NCBI GenBank assembly: GCA_026874595.1
Contig: CM049317.1
Coordinates: 1,295,108-1,359,107, forward strand
DNA: 64,000 bases
Reading direction: 5' to 3'
Source: Sipunculus nudus
Taxonomy: Eukaryota; Annelida; Sipuncula; Golfingiida; Sipunculidae
Shown: piece by piece, positions 39,101 to 47,901 of the stretch
How positions within the stretch are numbered: position 1 is the first letter of the stretch
Layout: each line of letters begins with the position of its first letter
Position numbers and translations under genes: made by a program
The notes under the pieces: generated by a model
Told to the model about the DNA's origin: nothing
The model's database searches: none
Seen by the model: the letters and a program-made list of their open reading frames with translations, nothing else

Positions 39101-42100
39101 CTCGTTTTAGACCTGTGAACGACAAACGCGCTCCCTAGCGGTAAAAGAATGTTAAAAATTATAATTCTGTTTGGTCAAAGTTTTAGACGGTTTGCGTATG
39201 CTTATGATTTTGGTCAAAATATTTGAATAGCGCTGATTTGTGTAAATTATACGTAAAAATAATATGGAAAAATAATTGGACATTGGTGCGCTAGTGTCTT
39301 GTATTCAACGCTATTTCACAGTGGCCTATTGGCAAGCCTCATTTGGGGTCACTTAATTATTTCATGGAATTTATAATATCTAAAAATTCGCAAAGCACAG
39401 TGCTTCACGGAATTGCTCCCCCACGACAGTTGAATATAATGTGTGCTTCACGGGCTGACCGTGCCTGACGAAAACAACCAATTAAAGACGGCTTAAGTTA
39501 ATTCGCTCAATATTTCACTGTTTAATAAACAATCAATACTGTCTTGATTTTGTACTTAAAAGGCGTATTTTCCTGTTTTAGTGTAGGATACTTAATGCTC
39601 AACAAAATGCTCATTGCCTTGGTATGACGGAGTGACGAAATACCACTTTTTGCATATTCATTCCATTGTGCAGAATTTATACACAATTAATGAGAAATGT
39701 CAATAAAAATCCAGTATACAGTAATAACTCACCGCTTTCCTCCTTGAATCGACCTCATCATATCCAACACCTTCAGTCCCTTTGGACTGAAGAAAAGATC
39801 ATTGGATAGACGATGTATTAAATATACATGAAAAACGCACTGGCAGGATTACGTAAAACATTCCAGAAAAATATCAGTAAAACATCAGATAATACACCTG
39901 TGAATTTGCTAGGACTATAATACTGTTCCTATTTTCATTGCCGAGTACTACACTTTTCAATCTGCGGGTATCTCGTTTATGATATGCATATTTTTTTTCT
40001 GTAAACAAAAATAATCAGAATGGCATTGTGAATAAAAAAAAATCTCTGAGGAATTATGGTTTACATAAAAATATGACTCTTGAGATGCGATGGTTCTGTT
40101 CAACTGTCGCCATCTCCATATCGCTGACTAATCACTTTGGGGGCACTTTTTAATAGATAACAGCACGTGTATATTAAAGAAGAAAACGGCGCCTCCTTCG
40201 GGCTGATTTGTAGTTAGTAAGATAGACTGTGCTTGCTGAAAGTCCTTGGCAGTCTCGCCTACTGTTTCCAAGAGGTTTATTTTACTCGAGTGATACTTGG
40301 GCAAATGTGTGATAAAAAAAGGCGTTCAGGTGACAGACTGGCTGTAACAGCAAAATAACAGCACTGCCCTGTATAACAGACAATATAACAGCACTGTTTA
40401 ACAGGCAATATAACAGCACTGATCTTTGTAACAGGCAATATAACATCACTGACCTGTTCATGTCTGGCTGGGACGTTTTCATAGTCCTCAGCATCACCGG
40501 CTTTATCTTCCCAGGAATCCTGTACATCAAATATAATACATTTTTTTATCACTTCATCCGCCTGTCAGTTTGATTAAGAAAGAAGTTATTTATCAGAGTG
40601 CATTTTTAATCATATATTATCCGACTTCTTGAGAAGTAGCCATACGAGTCTTGTCTGTTCGGACAGTTGAAAAGTATTAACTTTAACTGTCAGCAGGTCT
40701 AAACTTTGAGATGATTTGTTGTTCTCAGTTATTTTTCTGTCATTTGGACATACAGAAGATTCAATAAATTAAGACATTTCTTTTAGGACTTCGCCTCTGA
40801 TGCAATAACATGCATTCAGCTTCTATATAGACTGTAATAGTATACAGGTAAAAGGGTGTTCGTAGTCAGAGTGTATTATATATTAATAAGAATTCAAGCT
40901 TCATATAATAAAACCTTTAATTACCAATTTCTCTAACTTTGCCGGCCTCTCAGGATGCGTGTCATGAACTGATTCCGGTACAGCTTCCTGTGAAAGGAAA
41001 ACATTACATCAGTACGTCACCAAAACGAGGCTAAATACATCACCATGACTGAAACCGATATCTGCAATTAGTGCAGTAGATTTCCGATTTCAAAGTGGAA
41101 GATTTGGAGCGTGGATGGAATCCGGTCTGCACCTCGGATAGCAAACATACTAGAGAGGGTGACCTTTTGAAGGGGATAACTGGGGTTAAGTTTTTTTTTG
41201 GAGCTAACATAATAAAGACTTTTATTACTTTTTGTTGTGTGTAACAGGCAATTTAACAGCACTGACCTGTGTAACAGGCAATATCACAGCACTGACCTTT
41301 GTAACAGGCAATATAACAGCACTGACCTGTTCATGTCTAGCTGGGACGTTTTCATAGTCCTCAGCATCACCGGCTTTATCTTCCCAGGAATCCTGTACAT
41401 CAAATATAATACATTTTTTTATCACCCCATCCGCCTGTCTGTTTGAGTAGGAAAGAAGTTAATATCTGGGTGAATGTTCGGACAGATGAATCGTATTTAC
41501 TTTAACTGTCAGCAGGTCTACACTTTGAGATGATTTGTTGTTCTCAGTTATTTTTCTGTCATTTGGACGTATAGAAGATTCAATAAATCAATACATTTCT
41601 TTAAAAACTTCGCCTTTGGTGCAATAACATGTATTCAGCTTCTATATAGACTGTAATAGTATACAGGTAAAAGGGTGTTCACAGTCAAAGTGTATTATAT
41701 ATCAATAAGAATTCAAGCATTATATAATAAAACCTTTAATTACCAATTTCTCTAACTTTGCCGGCCTCTCAGGATGCGTGTCATGAACTGATTCCGGTAC
41801 AGCTTCCTGTGAAAGGAAAAAATTACATCAGTACGTCACCAAAACGAGGCTAAATATTTCACCATGACTGAAGCCGATATCGGCAATTAGTGCAGTCGAT
41901 TTCAAGGTGGAAGATTTAATAACCATGCACAGACAACTATATAACATTTAGACATTTAGACCCTCTAATCGTTTAGGTCCCATGTCTCTTTTTTTAACAC
42001 ATATAGGTCTTTCTGCAGGATTTATAAAACTTTCCTCTATATTCGAAACGGACCGGAGATATGGCACTAACAAAGCTAAAGACATTCCTGATTAATAAGG

Positions 42101-45100
42101 GTTTTATATGTACATACAAACTGCCACGTAAACAAACTGCTATATTTATTAGGTTGGGTGTTTCCAGCTTTTATAGGATTAACTTGTTATTTAAATTTCA
42201 TTTTCCGTTCCCGCTATTTTTGATGATCAGATTACAGACAGACCGGAAGGACAGCCTTACCTGTCCATTCAAAGTCTCCAGGCCTGATTCACTGGTCGTG
42301 GATTTCTTCGGCTTTGACTTGGCAACTGCCTTCAGTTTCATGTTCTCAAAGAGCTGAAGAAAAACACTACAGCGCATGATAAGTAACTACTAAACATTTA
42401 AATCGACATTATACATTAAACAGCAAGGGAAACAAATGACGTCCTTTATTATTGTTTTTGTAATAAACGTTTAATGAAGTGCCAGTAACATGGCTGCTAT
42501 TTTCATATGTTAGCGACAAAAATAATTTACAAGTATATTCCAACATTATATACTGAACAGGTATCAGTTTATTTGGAATCATAGGTACTGAATGAAACGA
42601 AATAATTATTCCTTTAAATCGATTAATATATGGAAAGGTTTTTGCATTGATGGTTCTTAAATCACCGAAACATATGACAGGCCGACGTGCTTTTGGGCTT
42701 TACAATGTGTTCTGTGTTTTACCTGCTCTAGATCAATGAGCTTTTTTACTTGATTCTTGTGGGTGTGTTTACGTGTGTTACCTACTCTAGATCAATGTGC
42801 TTTCTAACTTGATCCAGATAGATGTGTTACGTGTGTTACCTGTTCTAGATCAATGTGCTTTGTAACTTGATCCAGATAGTTGTGTTATGTATGTTACCTG
42901 CTCTAGATCAATGTGCTTTGCTACTTTAGCCAGATGGTGTGTTACTTGCTCTTGATCGATGTGCTTTGTTACTTAATCCAGATGGGTGTGTTACACGTGT
43001 TAGCTGCTCTAGATCAATGTGCTTTGTTACTTGATCCAGATGGGTGTGTTACACGTGTTAGCTGCTCTAGATCAATGTGCTTTGTTACTTGAGCCAGATG
43101 GGTGTGTTACGTGTGTTACATGCTCTAGATCAATGTGCTTTGTAACTTGATCCAGATGGGTGTGTACACATGTGTCTCCTGCTCTAGATCAATGTGCTTT
43201 GTTACTTGATCCAGATGGGTGGGTTACGTGTGTTACTTGCTCTAGATCAATCTGCTTTGTAACTTGATCCAGATGGGTGTGTACACATGTGTCTCCTGCT
43301 CTAGATCGATGTGCTTTGTTACTTGATCCAGATGGGTGGGTTACGTGTGTTACTTGCTCTAGATCAATGTGCTTTGTAACTTAATCCAGATGGGTGTGTA
43401 CACATGTGTCTCCTGCTCTAGATCAATGTGCTTTGTTACTTGATCCAGATGGGTGTGTTACGTGTGTTACTTGCTCTAGATCAATGTGCTTTGTTTCTTG
43501 ATACAGATGGGTGTGTTACGTGTGTTACCTGCCCTAGATCAATGTGCTTTGATACTTGATCAAGATGGTGTGTTACGTGTGTTACTTGCTCTAGGTTGAT
43601 GTGCTTTGTTACTTGATCCTGATAGGTATGTTACGTATGTTACTTGCTCTAGATCAATGTGCTTTGTTAATTGCTCCTGATGAGTGTGTTACGTGTGTTA
43701 CTTGGTCTAGATCGATGTGCTTTGTTACTTGCTCCTGATGGGTGTGTTACGTGTGTTACTTGCTCTAGGTCAATGTGCTTTGTTACTTAATCCAGATGGG
43801 TGTGTTACGTGTGTTACCTGCTCTAGATCAATGTGCTTTGTTACTTGATCCAGATGGGTGTGTTACGTGTGTTACCTGCTCTAGATCAATGTGCTTTGTA
43901 ATTTGATCCAGATGGCTGTGTACACATGTGTCTCCTGCTCTAGATCAATGTGCTTTGGAACTTGATCCAGATGGGTGTGTACACATGTGTCTCCTGCTCT
44001 AGATCAATGTGCTTTGTTACTTGATCCAGATGGGTGGGTTACGTGTGTTACTTGCTCTAGATCAATGTGCTTTGTAACTTAATCCAGATGGGTGTGTACA
44101 CATGTGTCTCCTGCTCTAGATCAATATGCTTTGTTACTTGATCCAGATGGGTGTGTTACGTGTGTTACTTTCTCTAGATCAATGTGCTTTGTAACTTGAT
44201 CCAGATGGGTGTGTACACATGTGTCTCCTGCTCTAGATCAATGTGCTTTGTTACTTGATCCTGATAGGTATGTTACGTATGTTACTTTCTCTAGATCAAT
44301 GTGCTTTGTTAATTGCTCCTGATGAGTGTGTTACGTGTGTTACCTGCTCTAGATCAATGTGCTTTGTTACTTGATCCAGATAGGTGTGTTACGTGTGTTA
44401 CTTGCTCTAGATCAATGTGCTTTTTTACTTGATCCAGATGGGTGTGTTACGTGGGTTACCTGCTCTAGATCAATGTGCTTTGTTACTTGATCCAGATGGG
44501 TGTGTTACGTGTGTTACCTGCTATAGATCAATGTGCTTTGTTACTTGATCAAGATTGTTGTGTTACGTGTGTAACCTGCTCTAGATCAATGTGCTTTGTT
44601 ACTTGATCCAGCTGGGTGTGTTACCTGTTCTAGATCTATCCGCTCTGTATACTCCGCCACAGTCTCCAGCGTGTCCTCCTTCTTCCATTTGCTCGCCTTC
44701 CTCCTGATCCTCAGCATCATCTGGACCATGATGTTCTTCTTCCTGTCCTTCGTCACCGGTCTCTGGATAAAGTACTTGGCCATCTGCTTCTTACCCCACT
44801 GGCCGTGACAGGAGACCAGCTGCTGCAGCTTCTTTGACTGCAATAATGACAACATGAAACTTACTCTCAGGAACATTGTCGTGAAGCTAGTATTGCCTAT
44901 AAGATATAAGAGAGAGGTACTTGGAAAGCCATTCAACACCCAAATTTTGAAAGATGGCTAATAAATTTCTGTTAGCCAGATCAGGTTATGATTTGGGGCC
45001 GAGTCCCATTGTCTGCCATCAGTACTTCTTTTTTATTGCCTTGAGAACATTCTTATTAAACAATATGGTGTCACCCACCTCGAGTTTTTCGTCGTTTCTC

Positions 45101-47364
45101 TGGTCAATATTCAGTATATTCCATTCACCTTCCACGTAAAGTTCGACATCCAGGAAATCGTCTGGTGTGTACTTCCGGTCGCCTTCCAAAGGTGGAAGAT
45201 GAATTTCAAAACGACGCATTATGCCTTTTTCCTTGGCGTCAAGTGTCTATAAATGGTTAAACACATATTGCAATCAGTGACCATAAGATATGTAACCAGT
45301 ATTTGTTTATGTGAAAGTGTTTTTGCGACTGCATAAACAAAGGAACGAGGAGTATCAAAGAAAAGGTAATCTTAAGTGCAAAATTATGGTTAGATTTTCA
45401 GACTACACTAAGTGAGCAATAACCTGGATTTATAACATATTTATCACGCTCGGAAGTTCTCGTCAGTAACAGTGAACATGACTAGAGAAATATGCTCACA
45501 TTAGAAATAAACATACGCAATAAAATGATACCTACATTTCATTGTTTTGTTATGTATTTAAATAAATTCACACAATAGAAAACATTGCACCTAAAAGAGG
45601 TAAGTAAACATATGAAAAACGTGTAAAGAATGTAAACTCTTAAGCTTATTTGAGTAGTTTGACAAACTAATTGAAATATGTGTACAATCATTGTTCTGCT
45701 TTGTTGTTTTCAGTTTTGATGATCTTGTTCAATTCGTTTTGTTGCCTTACTCAGAATAATATGTTTGTAATAAATTGACAAAGAGTTAGTCGAGAATGAC
45801 TTACATACAAATACCCAGTGACATGCCTATTAACACGTGTGAACAGTAATATACATATGTTTCTATATACATTTGTAACTGTAAATCTATATCTCTGTAG
45901 GGCTTATATGTAACCTTTTGTACTGTATCTTTTGTTTTGAATATATTTAAAAGGAAATATTGAAAAAGTCTACGCCATCCGTGCTCAGATATGATCCGAA
46001 AGTACATAAAATATATACTAAAATCTAAAGGTTTTATGCATGCAAGTACTTTTTTTTATAAGTATTCCCTCGATGTTATAAAGTTTTGTCAGCTTATGAG
46101 CAGGGACTTTGCTCTGAATAACCAGTGATGACAATCATGTGATGATTGAAGATGTTGAGTCGTTCCGAAATTCATATTTCACGAGGAAGATCAATTTTTT
46201 AACCACATGTTGCGGTTATAAGCCTAGTACCTTCATCCGTGAGCTATATCTCTGACCTGGATATTATATTTTAACCTCCTTAAGACTATCATTTGAGATT
46301 AACATTACCCTTACCTTCAAGAAGTCCGCCGGCATGAACTCTTTGTCCACCACATACAGAGTCAGCTGGACCTCCTGTCTGTCCTTCTCTTCCTCTGGGC
46401 AGTAGGCGAACAAGGCGGCAGACAGGTGGAGGTCTCTGTTCTTAGCACCTTTACAGGTACACATAAACTGAGTGAAGTGTGTTGTGTGAACCACGACCTC
46501 ACCATCTATTATTTCAAAGTAGACGTCTGAGTGTTCAGCTTCATGCCGGACCTGTGTCCACTGGTCACCGCTGTTGTTTCTGTAATAAACTTTTATGTCT
46601 TGTTCATCAGAGGTATGTGACGTCAGAGGGAGGTGAACCTGGACGTGCTTGCTGAAGGTGCCGGGCGCGGTGAATTCTGGGACAGGACTGACCGCGTGCT
46701 GACCTGTAGGTACGTCGTATTCGGCTTGTGGTACCGTGTTGTACGTAATGCTGTACGTTTCATTGTGAGGTACTGCTCCCTCCGGTACTACTAGTTTCAC
46801 TCCGTTCTCTTCATGGTACATCGTTCTGCCACTGACTGTAACGTCTTTAACCACTTTCCGCCTCTTCTTCGTCTTAAACAAAAGATATATGGTATATGGT
46901 ATTTCAAAGTAGATGTATATTCGAAGGCACAGTAATCACATAGTCTGTACACTATCGTTCTGCGTGTATGAGCCCCTTTTTAAATTATTGTTAAAAGCAT
47001 CACACGGGAGTATCAACAAGAATAAGAGATTGATGTAAATTTCAAGAAACATATAATTGTTATATGTACTTGCGAACAAAGGAAACGTTTGGTTCATATA
47101 CAGTTTATATAAAGTTCAAAGAGTATCTCAAGGAGATTGTAAAAATCCATAAATATAACAACAGGGATACATCACCAAATAAACAAAACTTACTTTAAGA
47201 AAGTGGACCTCTTTTAGTTTGGTGATTTCACTTGATAAAATTGTGAATACAAGGAGCAGTTGTACAGCGTAAACGCATAGATGAGTGTAGTAGCGTGCTG
47301 CAAGGAGAGAAAACAGTTGAAAGGTGTATCCAAATTAAAAAAAAATGCAAAGCATATAGTTAAG

Positions 47365-47438
<74 letters not shown>

Positions 47439-47901
47439 TATGACAACTCCGAAACGGATATATTAAATAAAAATGACGAATGCTATTACATACATATTGC
47501 TGCTGTCACGGACGGAAATGCTAAGTATTTTGACATCTACTATTTTTTTTGTTATTATATTATAATCATATAATGCATCTATGGATGGAGTTCTATTCAA
47601 AATAACGTTTTCTGGCGCATCCGACAGCAGACACCGATATAAATTCTGAATTGTGTAAACACCTAATAATTAACAACCAAGAAAAACCCTTATTTTTTTT
47701 ATTTAGTTAGAATAAGGCAAGTATATATGCTTTAGAAAATGTTTGGTTTATTGACTGGAGTGTGTATGAGGATGTTTAAACAAATTCACACGTCACCATT
47801 TGCATTCACTGTAGCTGCTAGAAAACCAGCTTCCTTCATTTTAGGAAATCCACTCAGCAATAAGTAAGCTGGGTCAATGGTCGGTGACAACGGCGGCATT
47901 T
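25137..47901 (-). CDS. Gene B: membrane ZU5-UPA protein with a long mini-exon tail
   Basis: About 31 coding exons give roughly 1050-1070 residues, stop TAA at 25137-25139. Order: membrane segment (47194-47297), ZU5 domain (46315-46872), UPA-like region (45079-45231, 44625-44837), then about 26 small exons coding a charged, low-complexity tail. From 47194 on, every exon ends on a codon boundary, so any tail exon could be skipped or copied without shifting the frame. ZU5 and UPA with a nearby membrane span recall UNC5 receptors, and the lack of an Ig/thrombospondin ectodomain recalls UNC5CL (ZUD), a membrane-anchored signalling protein. Unlike those, no death domain was recognised. ATG 47897-47899 is the proposed start; it follows a good acceptor, so a 5' UTR exon lies above 47901. 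A plausible role is membrane-linked adaptor signalling. Sub-parts are listed separately. Confidence 0.65.
26339..26395. repeat. (TA)n microsatellite in a gene B intron
   Basis: About 28 TA units with one TTA break, between the 26104-26178 and 27440-27523 exons. Confidence 0.95.
26850..27215. repeat. Degenerate short tandem repeat (ACAATACATACTC type)
   Basis: Irregular copies of CACTACAATACATACT and shortened forms, roughly 9-24 bases per step, fill much of one gene B intron. Read on the plus strand it produces a Tyr/Asn/Thr-rich ORF (27074-27304) which is not a gene. Confidence 0.85.
27981..28794 (+). mobile_element. Solo LTR, copy 2
   Basis: An 814-base relative of 2470-3343, sharing CAGGTGCC-CTTTTTATTG at the left, CTCTCGTTGTCATGCTAGCT in the middle, TTATATAAAGGGGCTGTG as TATA box and AAGAATAAACTACAG as poly(A) signal. 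It begins TGTTTC and ends CGTAACA. No clear target duplication remains. It sits in the gene B intron between exons 29267-29350 and 27795-27863, in antisense orientation to the gene. No internal retroelement sequence is present. Confidence 0.7.
29267..33368 (-). CDS. Gene B middle exons: tandemly duplicated exon trio
   Basis: Phase-0 exons 33297-33368, 32758-32838, 32559-32642, then 31306-31374, 30874-30954, 30663-30746, then 29768-29848 and 29267-29350, with a weaker 45-base exon at 30068-30112. The first two trios are copies of each other: (K-E-E-S.. / K-E-R-S..), (SLRSQFENLSRD in both), (TKLPKSAERKE in both), with lengths 72/69, 81/81 and 84/84. Exon 29768-29848 (81 bases) is a more distant third member of the middle type. 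The repeated SLRSQFENLSRD stretch looks helical or coiled; the rest is charged and probably disordered. Flanking intron sequence is only partly conserved, so the duplication is not recent. Confidence 0.7.
33720..33810 (-). pseudogene. Decayed gene B exon or alternative last exon
   Basis: Minus-strand GQDASKTGSKSFKKSLL resembles the neighbouring tail exons, and a one-base shift gives L-I-D-F near its end, like the L-I-D-L exon ends next door. In phase 0 it hits TGA at 33723-33725. The expected acceptor side is occupied by a (TA)n tract (33810-33862) and there is no good donor. Either a dead exon or an alternative terminal exon. Confidence 0.3.
33810..33863. repeat. (TA)n microsatellite
   Basis: About 26 TA units, directly on the acceptor side of the decayed exon at 33720-33810. 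Confidence 0.95.
33929..34136. repeat. 72-bp tandem repeat, three copies
   Basis: Three near-identical copies of TATGGCATATGTTATCAGAT + CGGTTATAAAGTCTTCTGAC + a 32-base rest, starting at 33931, 34003 and 34075. In a gene B intron. Confidence 0.9.
34586..39786 (-). CDS. Gene B tail exons with L-I-D-L motifs
   Basis: Six phase-0 exons: 39733-39786, 38319-38402, 37020-37106, 36438-36527, 35284-35355, 34586-34657. The last three share a motif: GLLVDL and TLIDL (36438-36527), SLIEIDTQ (35284-35355), and SLIDL at the end of 34586-34657. L-[IL]-x-[LI]-[DE]-like strings resemble clathrin-box or similar short linear motifs; that is inference from the pattern only. Exon 37020-37106 has an acidic start (PEDDSDLSLDD) and a basic cluster PRRKKKTK. 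Exon 39733-39786 has GYDEVDSRRK, a possible tyrosine phosphorylation site. The acceptor of 37020-37106 lies in the last unit of the 36-bp array. Confidence 0.68.
34953..35168. repeat. 108-bp direct tandem duplication
   Basis: Two almost identical 108-base copies (AATTACCCAGCATGCTTTCT ... CTAGATAAGCTCCCAAAAAA), in the gene B intron between 34657 and 35284. Confidence 0.92.
35851..35936. repeat. 86-bp perfect palindrome with a (TA)n core
   Basis: ACAACGGAAGG at 35851-35861 and its exact reverse complement CCTTCCGTTGT at 35926-35936 flank about 32 TA units. The whole 86 bases is a perfect inverted repeat able to form a long hairpin or cruciform. In a gene B intron. Confidence 0.92.
36068..36108. 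repeat. (TA)n microsatellite
   Basis: About 20 TA units in the same intron as the 86-bp palindrome. Confidence 0.95.
37107..38240. repeat. 36-bp minisatellite ending at a gene B acceptor
   Basis: About 31 copies of TACAGTGTACACACAAAGTA + AACCTAACCAGTAAGT. On the minus strand the last unit reads GTTTACTTTGTGTAG and then exon 37020-37106. Ordinary units read GTTTACTTTGTGTAC, so one base change in the last unit makes the AG acceptor. ORFs of 66-101 codons across it cycle through Cys/Val/His repeats and are artefacts. Confidence 0.93.
40360..40453. repeat. 30-bp repeat at the donor of the first duplicated exon
   Basis: About three diverged copies of a unit that on the minus strand reads CAGTGCTGTTATATTGCCTG + TTACAAAGAT. 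The first copy includes the donor GT after CATGAACAG of exon 40454-40519. The same unit is at 41240-41326 beside the paralogous exon. Confidence 0.8.
40440..41830. repeat. Tandem genomic duplication of about 850 bp carrying two exons
   Basis: 40451-41000 and 41324-41820 match closely through exons and introns alike (CAGCAGGTCTA, TTCTATATAGACTGTAATAG, AAAGGGTGTTC and others). The offset is 873 bases at one end and 819 at the other, so small indels separate them. It created the second copy of gene B's paired exons. Confidence 0.9.
40454..42353 (-). CDS. Gene B: duplicated exon pair with Y-E-N-V motif
   Basis: Exons in order: 42261-42353, 41744-41806, 41327-41392, 40925-40987, 40454-40519, all phase 0. 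The pair encoding EAVPESVHDTHPERPAKLEKL (split over 63 bases) and DSWEDKAGDAEDYENVPARH (66 bases) occurs twice with the same residues, so the mature protein has this 43-residue block in tandem. D-Y-E-N-V fits the pY-x-N consensus bound by Grb2-type SH2 domains when phosphorylated; whether it is phosphorylated is unknown. The leading exon 42261-42353 is lysine-rich (MKLKAVAKSKPKKS). The intact reading frames and identical splice sites of both copies suggest both are used. Confidence 0.75.
41240..41326. repeat. 30-bp repeat at the donor of the second duplicated exon
   Basis: Three copies. On the minus strand each unit begins at or near CAG/GTCAGTGCTG, repeating the exon 41327-41392 donor (ACAG/GTCAGTG). 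Copies here are better preserved than at 40360-40453. Confidence 0.85.
42715..44624. repeat. 58-bp minisatellite carrying copies of a splice donor
   Basis: About 33 copies of CTAGATCAATGTGCTTTGTT + ACTTGATCCAGATGGGTGTG + TTACGTGTGTTACCTGCT. On the minus strand each unit includes GATCTAGAGCAG/GTAACAC. The real exon 44625-44837 ends GATCTAGAACAG/GTAACAC, so the array repeats this exon-intron junction. Subfamilies alternate (GTGTACACATGTGTCTCC against GTGTTACGTGTGTTAC). Confidence 0.95.
44625..45231 (-). CDS. Gene B: UPA-like exons
   Basis: Two phase-0 exons, 45079-45231 (51 codons) and 44625-44837 (71 codons), follow the ZU5 exon. The first has short strand-like runs (RRFEIHLPPLEG, FLDVELYVEGEWNIL) that fit the beta-rich UPA module which follows ZU5 in UNC5 and ankyrins. 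The second is basic and helical (SKKLQQLVSCHGQWGKKQMA, IMVQMMLRIRRKASKW) and ends RIDLEQ, the sequence later copied into the adjoining 58-bp array. The UPA assignment rests on position and secondary-structure look, not on clear residue identity. Confidence 0.65.
46315..46872 (-). CDS. Gene B: ZU5 domain exon
   Basis: A single 558-base phase-0 exon, 186 codons. After a basic stop-transfer-like stretch (TKKRRKVVKD), residues about 13-140 read as a ZU5 domain: GVKLVVPEGAVPHNETYSI is the classic strand with the V-P-x-G-A-V/I motif, PVPEFTAPGTFSKHVQVHLP follows, and VVVHTTHFTQFMC is the C-terminal signature. Then DLHLSAALFAYC begins the UPA-like part. ZU5 domains are found in UNC5 netrin receptors, ankyrins, ZO-1 and UNC5CL, on the cytoplasmic side. 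The acceptor (TTTTGTTTAAG) and donor (TTGAAG/GTAAGG) are both good. This is the most secure exon in the window. Confidence 0.88.
47194..47901 (-). CDS. Gene B: N-terminal and membrane-segment exons
   Basis: Exon 47194-47297 (104 bases) encodes a hydrophobic stretch (HLCVYAVQLLLVFTILSSE) then KLKEVHFLK, directly before the basic start of the ZU5 exon: one membrane span with a positive inside flank. It begins in phase 1, and exon 47797-47901 ends with one spare base after GCAAAT, so the two fit. That exon holds ATG at 47897-47899 and reads MPPLSPTIDPAYLLLSGFPK. Its donor (ATG/GTGACG) is weak. Alternatively it reads on to TGA at 47786-47788 with AATAAA at 47747-47752, which would make it the last exon of another gene or an alternative end. 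Confidence 0.5.
47366..47440. repeat. (TA)n microsatellite
   Basis: About 36 TA units, one GTA break, in gene B intron 1. Confidence 0.95.
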
